DNA of 64,000 bases, taken from positions 7,501 through 71,500 of the forward strand of contig JAEWFF010000004.1 of NCBI GenBank assembly GCA_023388965.1, given 5' to 3'. This document shows positions 52,184 through 60,258 of this stretch, one piece after another. Numbering within the stretch: the stretch's first letter is position 1; each line of letters begins with the position of its first letter. Source of the stretch: Pseudomonadota bacterium (GTDB lineage Bacteria > Pseudomonadota > Alphaproteobacteria > Rhizobiales > Methylopilaceae). The notes beneath the pieces were generated by a model. That model saw only the letters and a program-made list of their open reading frames with translations, had not been told where the DNA came from and made no database searches. Made by a program: the position numbers and the translations under genes.

Positions 52184-53087
52184 GGTCAGCCTCCTCGTCG
52201 ATCAGATGTTCGGCTTCGCGATGCTCGGCGCGGCTGACCTCGTTGCGGCGTGCGAGGGTCGCGTGCACGAAGGCAAACGCCGCCGCAAAGCCAAGGGTTG
52301 CAAGCCCGGCCACTTTGGTCATGCCCTTCCAGACTTCGACGATCGGCGAGATCGTCGGGTCCTTGGGAAGATTGGCGTAGAGCTGCGGCCGGTCGGCATG
52401 GTGCAGCACGTAGAAGACATGCGTGCCGCCGACGCCCGGAGGATCGTAGATGCCGGCATTGGCGAAGCCGCGCGATTTCAGATCGGTCACGCGGGCATCG
52501 GCATGGGTCAGCATGTCCTGCTTGGAGCCGAACACGATGGCCCCGGTGGGGCAGGCCTTGGCGCAGGCCGGCGCCTGGCCGACGGCCACGCGGTCCGAGC
52601 ACAACGTGCATTTATAGGCCTTGTTGTCGGCCTGGCTGATGCGCGGAATGTTGAAGGGGCAGCCCTTCACGCAATAGCCGCAGCCGATGCAGTTCTCCGA
52701 GACGAAATCGACGATGCCGTTATTGTACTGCACGATGGCGCCGGGCGCCGGGCACGCCTTCAGGCAGCCCGGATCGGCGCAATGCATGCAGCCGTCCTTA
52801 CGGATCAGCCATTCGAGATTTCCGGTGTCCGGATTGTCCCATTCGGTGAACCGCATCAGCGTCCAGGTGTTTTCCGTCAGATCGTGCGGATTGTCGTAGA
52901 CACCTGTGTTGAAGCCGATCTCCTCCTTGAGGTTGTTCCACTCAAGGCATGCCGCCTGGCATGCCTTGCAGCCGATGCACTTCGACACATCGATGAGCTT
53001 CGCCACCTCGAGGTCGTGGCGCACATCCGGCGGCCGGAATGTCGTGGCCGAGATGCGGGCGAAGTCCTGACTCTGTAGTCCTGCCAT
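52167..53087 (-). CDS. fdnH: Formate dehydrogenase iron–sulfur (beta) subunit
   Basis: A 306-residue electron-transfer subunit with four [4Fe-4S] cysteine groups: C-I-G-C-K-A-C-Q-A-A-C near 37–47, C-M-H-C...C-L-K-A-C-P, C-I-G-C-G-Y-C-V-K-G-C-P and C-T-L-C...C-A-K-A-C-P. A C-terminal helix (about 255–275) anchors it in the membrane. It links the molybdenum or tungsten centre of FdnG to the haems of FdnI. It starts 10 bases after fdnG. Confidence 0.97.
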   Translation of the reverse strand: MAGLQSQDFARISATTFRPPDVRHDLEVAKLIDVSKCIGCKACQAACLEWNNLKEEIGFNTGVYDNPHDLTENTWTLMRFTEWDNPDTGNLEWLIRKDGCMHCADPGCLKACPAPGAIVQYNNGIVDFVSENCIGCGYCVKGCPFNIPRISQADNKAYKCTLCSDRVAVGQAPACAKACPTGAIVFGSKQDMLTHADARVTDLKSRGFANAGIYDPPGVGGTHVFYVLHHADRPQLYANLPKDPTISPIVEVWKGMTKVAGLATLGFAAAFAFVHATLARRNEVSRAEHREAEHLIDEEADRGRQV

Positions 53088-53097
53088 CTCCGTCTCC

Positions 53098-56000
53098 CTA
53101 TGCCACGACCGGGCCGTTCGAGGGCTCGACGTTCACGAGAAACGCCTTGTATTCCGGCGTGTCCGTGTTCGCGTCACCGACGAAGGGGGTGAGGCTGTTC
53201 GGGCCGAAGCCCTTGCGCGCCGCACCCGTAAAGCCCCAATGGAGCGGGATGCCGACGACATGCACGGTCTTGCCGTCGCAGGTCAGCGGCTTGATGCGCT
53301 TCGTAACGACGGCCTTGGCGTGCACCTCGCCGCGGTTGGACGAGACCTTCACCCAGCCGCCCGGCTGGATGTTCTTCTCCGCCGCCAGTTCATGGCTGAT
53401 CTCGACGAAGAATTCCGGCTGGAGCACCGAATTGACCCAGACGTGCTTCGTCCAGAAGTGGAAGTGCTCCGTCAGCCGGTAGGATGTCGCGGCGTACGGG
53501 AACTTGTCCGACGAGCCGAGCGCTTCGAGGTCGTGCTTGAAGATACGCGCGGCGGGATTGCCGCGGATATTCGGCGCGACGACGTTCACGACCGGGCTTT
53601 CGAACGGCTCGTAATGCGCCGGGAAAGGCCCTTCCTTCATCATGCCGCGCGCGAACAGGCGGGCCGATCCTTCGGGGTTCATGATGAACGGCCCGACATC
53701 GCGCGGATTGGATGTCGGTGCGATGTCCGGAACGTCGAAGCCGCTCCATCTCTCACCGTTCCACGAGATCAGCTTGCGCTTGGGATCCCATGGATTGCCG
53801 TCGAGGTCGGCCGAGGCGCGGTTGTAAAGAATGCGCCGATTGGCGGGCCACGAGAACGCCCAGTTGGAATAGGCGCCCGAATTGCCGGGATCGTTCGTGT
53901 CCCGGCGGGCCATCATATTGCCCTTCTCGGTGAAGCAGCCGGAATAGATCCAGCAGCCGCACGCGGTCGAGCCGTCGTCGCGCAATTGCGCGAACCCGTC
54001 GACCTGCTTGCCCTTTTCGAGCACCTTCTTGGTCGGGTCGAGCGGATCGAGCACATCGGAGATGACGTAGCCGTTGATCTCCTTGGCCAGTTCGTCGGGT
54101 TGCGGCTCGTCCGCCACCCTGTATGGCCAATGCAGATTGACGATCGGATCGGGGAAGACGCCGCCTTCCTTCTGGTACAGCTCCTTCAGGCGCAGATGAA
54201 GCTGCGCCATGATCCATACATCGTGCTTGGCTTCGCCCGGAGGCTGCGCCGCCGGCCAGTGCCATTGCAGCCAGCGGCTCGAATTCACGAGCGCGCCCTC
54301 GTCTTCCGCGAAACAGGTCGTCGGAAGCTCGAACACCTCGGTCTGGATGTCCTCGGGGTTCACGTCGTTGAAGACGCCCTCATCCTTCCAGAACCGCGCG
54401 GTTTCGGTTTCCAGCGGGTCCATCACGACGAGGTATTTCAGCTTCGAAAGCCCCGACGTTACCTTGCCGCGGTCGGGGGCCGACAGCAGCGGATTGAAGC
54501 CCTGGCAGAAGTAGCCGTTGATCTTGCCCTCATACATGAGGTCGAACACGCGCAGCATGTCGTAGGCCGGCAGGTCGAGCTTGGGCAGATAATCGTACGC
54601 ATAATCATTGGCTTCGGTCGCCGCCTTGCCCCACATCGACTTCATGAAGCTGACCATGAACTTCCGGTAATTCTGCCAGTAGCTCATCTGGTTGGGCCGG
54701 AGCGGCTTGAAGCCGCGCGTGCTCATATAGGTCTCGAAGTCGGTCTCGCGGTCGGTTGCGAGCGTGAGATAGCCGGGCAGGAGATTCGACATCAGGCCGA
54801 TATCGGTGAGGCCCTGAATGTTCGAATGCCCGCGCAAGGCGTTCATGCCGCCGCCGCGCACGCCGATATTGCCGAGCAGAAGCTGCAGCATCGCCATGGT
54901 GCGGATGTTTTGCGAACCCTTGGAATGCTGCGTCCAGCCGAGTGCGTACATGCTTGTCATGTACTTGTCGCGCGTGGACGTCTCCGAAATCATCTTGCAG
55001 ATTTCGAGGAACTTCTCCTTCGGCGTTCCGCAGATGCGCTCCACCATTTCCGGCGTGTAGATCGCGGCATGGGTTTTCAGCAGCTGATAGACCGAGCGCG
55101 GATGCTGGAGCGTCTCGTCCACCTGGACAAAGCCGTCCGGCCCGAACTCGTATTCCCAGCTCGAGCGGTCGTAATCGCGCTTGCTCTCGTCATAGCCCGA
55201 GAACAGGCCGTCCTGATAGCTGAAGCCGTCCTTCACGAGATAGGGCGCGTTGGTGAAGGCGCGCACATAATCGTGCTGGATCTTGTCGTTCTCGATGCAA
55301 TAGCTGATGACGCCGAGCAGGAACGCGATGTCCGTACCCTGGCGGATCGGCGCGTAATAATCCGCGACCGAGGCCGAGCGCGTGAAGCGCGGATCGACGA
55401 CGATGAGCTTGGCGCCACGCTGGGCTTTCGCCTCGGTGACCCATTTGAAGCCGCATGGATGCGCCTCGGCGGCATTGCCGCCCATGATGATGACGAGGTC
55501 GGTGTTCTTGATGTCAGTCCAGGAGTTGGTCATCGCACCGCGACCGAATGTTGGGGCCAGACTGGCCACCGTCGGTCCGTGTCAGAATCTCGCCTGGTTA
55601 TCGAACCCGACTATTCCGGCGCTTCGCACCACCTTGTAGGTCATGAACGCGGTTTCGTTGGTCGTCGCGGAAGCGGCGAGGAAACCCGTCGATATCCAGC
55701 GATTGACCGTCTGGCCCTCATCGTTCTTGACGATGAAGTTCTGGTCGCGATCGTCCTTCATGAGCCGGGCGATGCGGTCGAGCGCATCGTTCCAGCTTAT
55801 GCGGCGGAACTCCTTCTCGCCCGGGCCGCGATACATCGGATGCTTCGTGCGCGTCTCGGAGTGAATGAAGTTCAGCAGCGCCGCGCCCTTCGGGCACAGA
55901 GTACCGCGATTGGTCGGATGGTCCGGATCGCCTTCGATATGGATGATTTCGGACTGGGCGTTCTTCGACCGGTCGCCCAGGCTGTACATGATGAGGCCGC

Positions 56001-56181
56001 AGGCCACCGAGCAGTAGGGACAGGTGTTCCGCGTCTCGGTCGTACTTGCCAGCCTGTATGGGCGCACCGCCTGTGCGTGCGCCTCCTCCGCCCCGCCGAA
56101 GCCGAGGGCGGCGATGGCCGTCCCCCCCGCTCCGATCGTCGCGCCGCGCAGGAACTGCCGGCGGGAAACATCGTGAAGCAT
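53098..56181 (-). CDS. fdnG: Selenocysteine-containing formate dehydrogenase major (alpha) subunit
   Basis: The gene is read through an in-frame UGA (55584..55582) as selenocysteine, giving 1027 residues with Sec200 (E. coli FdnG 1015, Sec196). The Sec context N-Q-A-R-F-U-H-G-P-T-V-A-S-L matches E. coli FdnG/FdoG closely. A twin-arginine signal (S-R-R-Q-F-L-R-G) directs folded export. C-P-Y-C-S-V-A-C-G and a later Cys bind a [4Fe-4S] cluster, and Sec ligates the bis-MGD metal. It oxidises formate to CO2. ATG 56181 is preferred for its GGAGG site; ATGs at 56196 and 56208 are also in frame. Confidence 0.96.
55542..55584 (-). promoter_or_regulatory. Selenocysteine UGA codon and bacterial SECIS hairpin of fdnG
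   Basis: After the UGA (55584–55582) the mRNA can fold with an outer stem GACCGA/TCGGTC (55577–55572 with 55547–55542) and an inner GGCC-AGUCU-GGCC stem-loop. The apical AGUCU loop and its distance from the UGA resemble E. coli fdnG. SelB would bind the loop. Confidence 0.9.
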
Positions 56182-56220
56182 TCGACGGACCTCCATCTCA
56201 AGCTGCATTTTTCATTTAGA

Positions 56221-56249
56221 ATAATGCGAGAGTGCCTTGTTGTCGTCAA
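56221..56249 (-). promoter_or_regulatory. Predicted promoter of the fdnGHI–fdhE–sel operon
   Basis: On the minus strand TTGACG (56249–56244), a 17-base spacer and CATTAT (56226–56221). Transcription would begin about 30 bases before ATG 56181, favouring that start over 56208. Confidence 0.5.
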
Positions 56250-56660
56250 GTTGATTACGCCCCCCTCACCGTATCGTCATTTAGTTCGATATATTTGAAC
56301 GGATATATCGGTGTAAAGTTATGTATTGAGAACCGGTCGCAGAGCATAGATGAAGAAATCATTTTGATAAAAACAATACAGCAAACGAGTACGGCACCCA
56401 TCTGAACCAAGTATAATTTGGTTTGCGGCAATGTGTATTTGATAAGAACATCTACGAATTTCAGAGACATCCACTGCCCGCGGCTGGAAGTCCGAGGCCG
56501 TAGGGTAAATGTGCATCACTGATACACAAAAACGGCGCGATCAAAGCTGCATCGCTGCGTGCGAAATCCTGCGCAGGTTTTGCGAAGCTTCAGAAAGGAA
56601 CCGGTCCGCCCTTTCCGCGTTCCGCAAGAGCCTGTCCTCGGTCCGGGGCGCAACGGGAGG
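56250..56660. other. AT-rich intergenic region upstream of fdnG
   Basis: The segment up to about 56470 is much richer in A and T than anything nearby. It includes GTTCGATATATTTGAAC (56284–56300), an imperfect palindrome, and CGGATATATCGG (56300–56311). No plausible gene is seen. It probably holds regulatory sites for the fdn operon and, at its right end, the promoter of the PRC-barrel gene. Confidence 0.5.
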
Positions 56661-56667
56661 ATGGCTC

Positions 56668-57735
56668 ATGAACGCTCGTTTTCTGACCTTTGTGTTTGCT
56701 GCGGCGCTTCCGTTCGGCAGTGCGGCCGCGCAGGAAAGCGTCAGCTTTACCGATCTGGACGGCGCCGAAATCGTCGATCAGGGCGGTGCATCCATCGGCA
56801 CGCTGCGCGATGTCATCGTAAGTGCCGACGGGCGCGTGAAACAGCTTCTCATCGGCTCGGGCGGCGTGCTCGGTATGGGCGAGACCTTGCGTGTCGTCGA
56901 CACAGAGGCGCTGCCCGCTCTCGCCGACGGCAAGATTCATATGGACAATCTGTCGGCCGACAACGTTGCGGCGCTGCCGGAATATGCCGAAGCCGAACCC
57001 GCCGCTCAGGCCGACAGCGGATCGCCGCCGATCTCCGGCGCAAATCAGCAGGCGCCACAAAGCGCGTCGGCGGATATTCCCGTTACGCCCGCGGCGGCCG
57101 AGCCTCCGCCGCCCGCCGCCGCGCCGACGCCCGTCGAACTGCCGTCGGCAGTTCCTTCCGCGGAATCCTCGCAATCGGATGTCCTTCCCCAGCCGAAACC
57201 CGATCCGGCCAAGGAGGAAGAGAGCGCGGCCGGCTCCGGCAGCAGCGGCATGGCCCCGCAACAGGGCACGGGCACCGGGGCGACGCAGGTTTCGCCTTCC
57301 GCCAATGAAGGCGGCGGCCGGGACGAGGGCGTTGCCGGTGCAGGCGGACAGGACAATCCCTTGTACGCACGCGACCGCGTGCCCGAAAACCAGCCCATGC
57401 CGGACAGCGGCGCCGAGCGCGCGACGAAAGATGCCCGCTCCGCCGAAGCCAGCGCCGATCCGGAAGAGATAAAGGCCGCACCGCCGAGCGAGGTCGCGGA
57501 AGAATCCACGGCGCAATGGCGCGTGGGCAAGATCGTCGGCGCGACGGTCCATGGCGACCGCGACGGCTACAGCCTCAAGGATGTGCGGTTCTCCGCGAAC
57601 ACCGCGAGCACCGCCGTCATTGCCCGCACCGGGACGACGGATGCCGAAGTGCCGTTCGACGCGCTCAATCTTGGCGGCACGCCGGACGCCCCGACGGTCG
57701 CGCTGCAGCCCCTGCCCCCGGCCGCGACACCCTGA
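56668..57735 (+). CDS. Exported PRC-barrel domain protein with a disordered linker
   Basis: A 355-residue protein with a signal peptide (cut near A-A-A-Q, residue ~21) and a PRC-barrel-like domain (about 25–100: G-A-S-I-G-T-L-R-D-V-I-V, V-K-Q-L-L-I-G). A ~170-residue Pro/Ala/Ser-rich disordered part follows, and then a second small beta domain with W-R-V-G-K-I-V-G-A-T-V-H. PRC barrels bind proteins or RNA in many contexts; in rhizobia exported ones are common and uncharacterised. GGGAGG lies 7 bases before the ATG. Confidence 0.8.
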   Translation: MNARFLTFVFAAALPFGSAAAQESVSFTDLDGAEIVDQGGASIGTLRDVIVSADGRVKQLLIGSGGVLGMGETLRVVDTEALPALADGKIHMDNLSADNVAALPEYAEAEPAAQADSGSPPISGANQQAPQSASADIPVTPAAAEPPPPAAAPTPVELPSAVPSAESSQSDVLPQPKPDPAKEEESAAGSGSSGMAPQQGTGTGATQVSPSANEGGGRDEGVAGAGGQDNPLYARDRVPENQPMPDSGAERATKDARSAEASADPEEIKAAPPSEVAEESTAQWRVGKIVGATVHGDRDGYSLKDVRFSANTASTAVIARTGTTDAEVPFDALNLGGTPDAPTVALQPLPPAATP

Positions 57736-57843
57736 ACCCCGGACCGGCCTTCGCCCTGCGAAGGCCGGTCATCGCGCCGTCATTCCCCGCGTCATCCGAG
57801 CGTCATTGACGCCCCCTAGGACTCCGGCAGTTGGAGGCGGCCG

Positions 57844-58679
57844 ATGTCCTATGCGCTCTCGATAGACGGGATTTCCAAGACCTACGGCACGGTGCGCGCG
57901 GTGTCCGGGCTCAATCTGCGCATCGCTCCCGGCGAGCGCGTCGCGTTGATCGGCGCGTCCGGTTCCGGCAAATCGACCTTGATCCGCCTCGCCTCCGGCC
58001 TTCTCACCGGGGAAGAGGGCGAGGTGAAGGTGTTCGGCGAGGCCATCCAGCGCGACGGCAAGCTGACGGGCGAGGCGCGCCGCATCCGCTGCCGCATCGG
58101 CCTCATCTTCACCTCGTGAACCGCCTGTCGGTAACGACCAATGTGCTGATCGGCGCGCTGGGCCGCGTCTCGCCCCTGCGCGGCACGCTCGGTTTCTATT
58201 CCCGCGCCGACCGCGAGGCGGCGTTCGCCGCGCTCACGCAGGTCGGCATCGAGAAACATGCGCACAAGCGCGCCGAGGCCCTTTCGGGCGGCCAGCAGCA
58301 GCGCTGCGCCATCGCCCGCGCTCTGGTGCAGCGCGCGAAGATCGTGATCGCGGACGAACCCATCGCCTCGCTCGATCCCAAATCCGCCAAGCGCGTGATG
58401 GACCTCCTGTCCGAACTGAACCGGACGCAGGGCATCACCCTCCTCGTCTCGCTGCATCAGGTCGATTACGCACGCGCCTATTTCGACCGCGTGATCGCGA
58501 TGGATGCCGGCGCAATCGTCTTCGACGGACCGGCCACGAAGCTGACGCCCGCATTTCTCACCGAACTCTATGGCGCATCCGCCGAAGAGCTGATCCTGCC
58601 CGGCCAGAACGCGGCCGAGCAGGTTCCCCAAACGCCCATGCGTATGGAAACCCCGGCCGAGTTGGCCCGGGTCGATTGA
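57844..58679 (+). pseudogene. phnC: Frameshifted phosphonate ABC transporter ATPase (phnC)
   Basis: The first frame (57844–58119) encodes an ABC ATPase N-terminus with Walker A G-A-S-G-S-G-K-S-T and stops after I-G-L-I-F-T-S. The rest continues in another frame from about 58115: N-R-L-S-V-T-T-N-V-L-I-G-A-L-G-R, signature L-S-G-G-Q-Q-Q-R, Walker B I-V-I-A-D-E-P. Family members read I-F-Q-Q-F-N-L-V-N-R-L-S here, so about 10 bases seem to be deleted at the Q-loop. Without a sequencing error the protein is non-functional. Confidence 0.88.
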
Positions 58680-58700
58680 ACATCTGACACGGAGACGAAC

Positions 58701-59324
58701 ATGAAGAAGTTTATTATGGGCGGTCTCGCCGCCCTTCTGCTCGCCGGTACGGCTTCGGCCCAGGAGGTCAAGGAGCTCAATTTCGGCATCATCTCGACCG
58801 AATCCTCGGCGGCTCTCTCCAAGAGCTTCGAGCCGATGCTGAAGGATCTCGAAAAGGCCATCGGCATTCCGGTCAAGGCGTTCTTCGCGCAGGATTATGC
58901 CGGCGTCATCGAAGGCATGCGCTTCAAGAAGGTCGATCTGGCCTGGTACGGCAACAAATCGGCCATGGAAGCGGTCGACCGCGCCAACGGCGAAGTGTTC
59001 GTACAGACGACCAAGCGCGACGGCACGCGCGGCTATTACTCGCTCATCATCGCTGCGGCACAGATATGCGCTCTGAATTTGCTGTTTCACCTGCGAACGG
59101 CTTGTGAAGGCGATCTTGGGCGCGTCTCGGAAATCGTAAGAGTCGGCGGATTCGTCAATTGTCCGGACAATTTCAAAGACTCGCCGGCGGCGATAAACGG
59201 AGCCTCGGATCTGTTCATCGATCTGTTCGGTGAGAATGGGCGTCACGCACGTACGGCAGTTGGGGTGCGCGGACTTCCGGGCGGCGCTGCCGTTGAAGTG
59301 GATATGATCGCTGTGATCGACTAG
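58701..59324 (+). pseudogene. In-frame chimera: phosphonate-binding protein PhnD N-terminus fused to RidA-family C-terminus
   Basis: A 207-codon frame. Residues 1–~116 are the start of a PhnD-type binding protein: signal peptide, then L-N-F-G-I-I-S-T-E-S-S, G-V-I-E-G-M-R-F-K-K-V-D-L-A-W-Y-G-N-K-S, ending near R-G-Y-Y-S-L-I-I-A. From about residue 119 the sequence is the C-terminal half of a RidA/YjgF protein: I-C-A-L-N-L-L, then V-R-V-G-G-F-V-N, I-N-G-A-S-D-L and G-R-H-A-R-T-A-V-G-V. The junction is near base 59052. Both parents are incomplete (PhnD normally ~330, this RidA type ~150), so neither activity is expected. It sits 21 bases after the broken phnC. Confidence 0.85.
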
Positions 59325-59367
59325 CACGAAGTCGAAGCGAGCCCTCTCTCCGCAACATAAAAGTCCA

Positions 59368-59444
59368 TGGCGATCCCGGGAGGGCTCGAACCTCCGACCT
59401 ACGGTTTAGGAAACCGCCGCTCTGTCCAGCTGAGCTACGGGACC
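59368..59444 (-). tRNA. tRNA-Arg (anticodon CCU)
   Basis: A 77-base tRNA with encoded CCA. The acceptor is GGTCCCG/CGGGATC (one G-T pair), the D arm includes AGCTCAGCTGGACAGAGC, the anticodon stem-loop is CGGTT-TCCTAAA-CCG and the T arm is GGAGG-TTCGAGC-CCTCC. It lies on the strand opposite the phnD–ridA remnant. Confidence 0.95.
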
Positions 59445-59466
59445 GTCCGGCGCAGGTGCTAACACA

Positions 59467-59503
59467 GAACGGCCCGGCTTTGCAGCCGCCCCGGCCGTTC
59501 TTT
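59467..59503 (+). terminator. Stem-loop terminator-like structure
   Basis: GAACGGCC ... GGCCGTTC followed by TTT on the plus strand, between tRNA-Arg and the SNase-like gene. It may have ended transcription of the former ridA gene. Confidence 0.5.
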
Positions 59504-59514
59504 AAAACCGGATC

Positions 59515-60258
59515 ATGATGAAATCCGGGGCGCCGGTCCTGCTCGCGGCTTTGCTGACCGCCGCCTCCGTTCTGGCCACCCCCGTGCCGGGCGCCTCCGC
59601 GCAGTCCGTCTGCCCGCCGCCGGCCGAGACGGTGACGGCCGCCGCCATCCGCGCGGACGGAACCATTCTCCTGAGCGATGGCCGGAATATCCTGCTTGCC
59701 GGAACCGTTCTCGGGCCGGACGCAACAGGAGCGCTCGCCGCGCTGGCCGAAGGGCAGACGCTGACGATCCGCCCCCTCGGCAAACCGGACCGCTGGGGGC
59801 GGCAGAGCGCGCATGTCGACGGCGTTGAGGAAAAGCTCATCGCGGAGGGGCTCGGCCATGCGGCCTCTCTCGTGCCCGGCGCCTGCATCGCGCCGCTTCT
59901 CGCCGCCGAAGCCCGCGCCCGAGACGCCGGCATCGGCCTCTGGTCCCGGCCCGGATATGTGCTCGCCGCCATCGATGGCGAGGCACTGACGGCGCGGCGC
60001 GGCCATTCCGTGATCGTCGAGGGCGAGGTCGTCTCGGTCGGAGAGAGCCGCGGTCGCGTCTATCTGAATTTTGCGCGATACTGGAAATCGGGCCTTAGCC
60101 TCATCATTGCCGAAAATAACTGGCCGATGTTTGCCGGCGGCGCATCGGCGGAGAGTCTCGTCGGCCGCAGGCTGCGCGTTCGCGGGCGGCTTGAGCATCG
60201 CGTGGGGCCCGCCATATTGGCCGGGCCGGATGACCGGATCGAGTTTGTGACACCATGA
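59515..60258 (+). CDS. Exported thermonuclease (SNase)-like protein
   Basis: A 247-residue protein with a signal peptide (cut near A-S-A-Q, ~30). The central region has L-L-A-G-T-V-L, L-G-K-P-D-R-W-G-R, V-E-E-K-L-I-A-E-G-L-G and A-E-A-R-A-R-D-A-G-I-G-L-W, the pattern of staphylococcal-nuclease-like domains. The catalytic Arg/Glu set is not clearly complete, so nuclease activity is uncertain. A C-terminal OB-like part follows. Its stop overlaps the ATG of the metalloprotease gene, indicating an operon. Confidence 0.78.
   Translation: MMKSGAPVLLAALLTAASVLATPVPGASAQSVCPPPAETVTAAAIRADGTILLSDGRNILLAGTVLGPDATGALAALAEGQTLTIRPLGKPDRWGRQSAHVDGVEEKLIAEGLGHAASLVPGACIAPLLAAEARARDAGIGLWSRPGYVLAAIDGEALTARRGHSVIVEGEVVSVGESRGRVYLNFARYWKSGLSLIIAENNWPMFAGGASAESLVGRRLRVRGRLEHRVGPAILAGPDDRIEFVTP

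Noticed and set aside
55582..55584. Premature TGA stop splitting the formate dehydrogenase alpha gene into two pieces
   Set aside because: The codon is at the exact selenocysteine position of FdnG-type enzymes, is followed by a SECIS-like hairpin, and selA, selB, selC and selD are all present, so it is recoded rather than a nonsense mutation.
53239..56298. 1019-codon plus-strand frame opposite fdnG
   Set aside because: It is a shadow of the conserved formate dehydrogenase gene.
56255..56470. 71-codon minus-strand frame in the AT-rich region
   Set aside because: It overlaps the predicted fdn regulatory region, has no ribosome binding site of note and resembles no family.
57882..59327. 481-codon minus-strand frame spanning phnC and phnD
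   Set aside because: It is antisense to recognisable PhnC, PhnD and RidA sequence and has no family features of its own.
59368..59444. Genomic island bounded by tRNA-Arg
   Set aside because: The adjacent deletion is suggestive, but no integrase and no second copy of the tRNA 3' end was noticed in the window.
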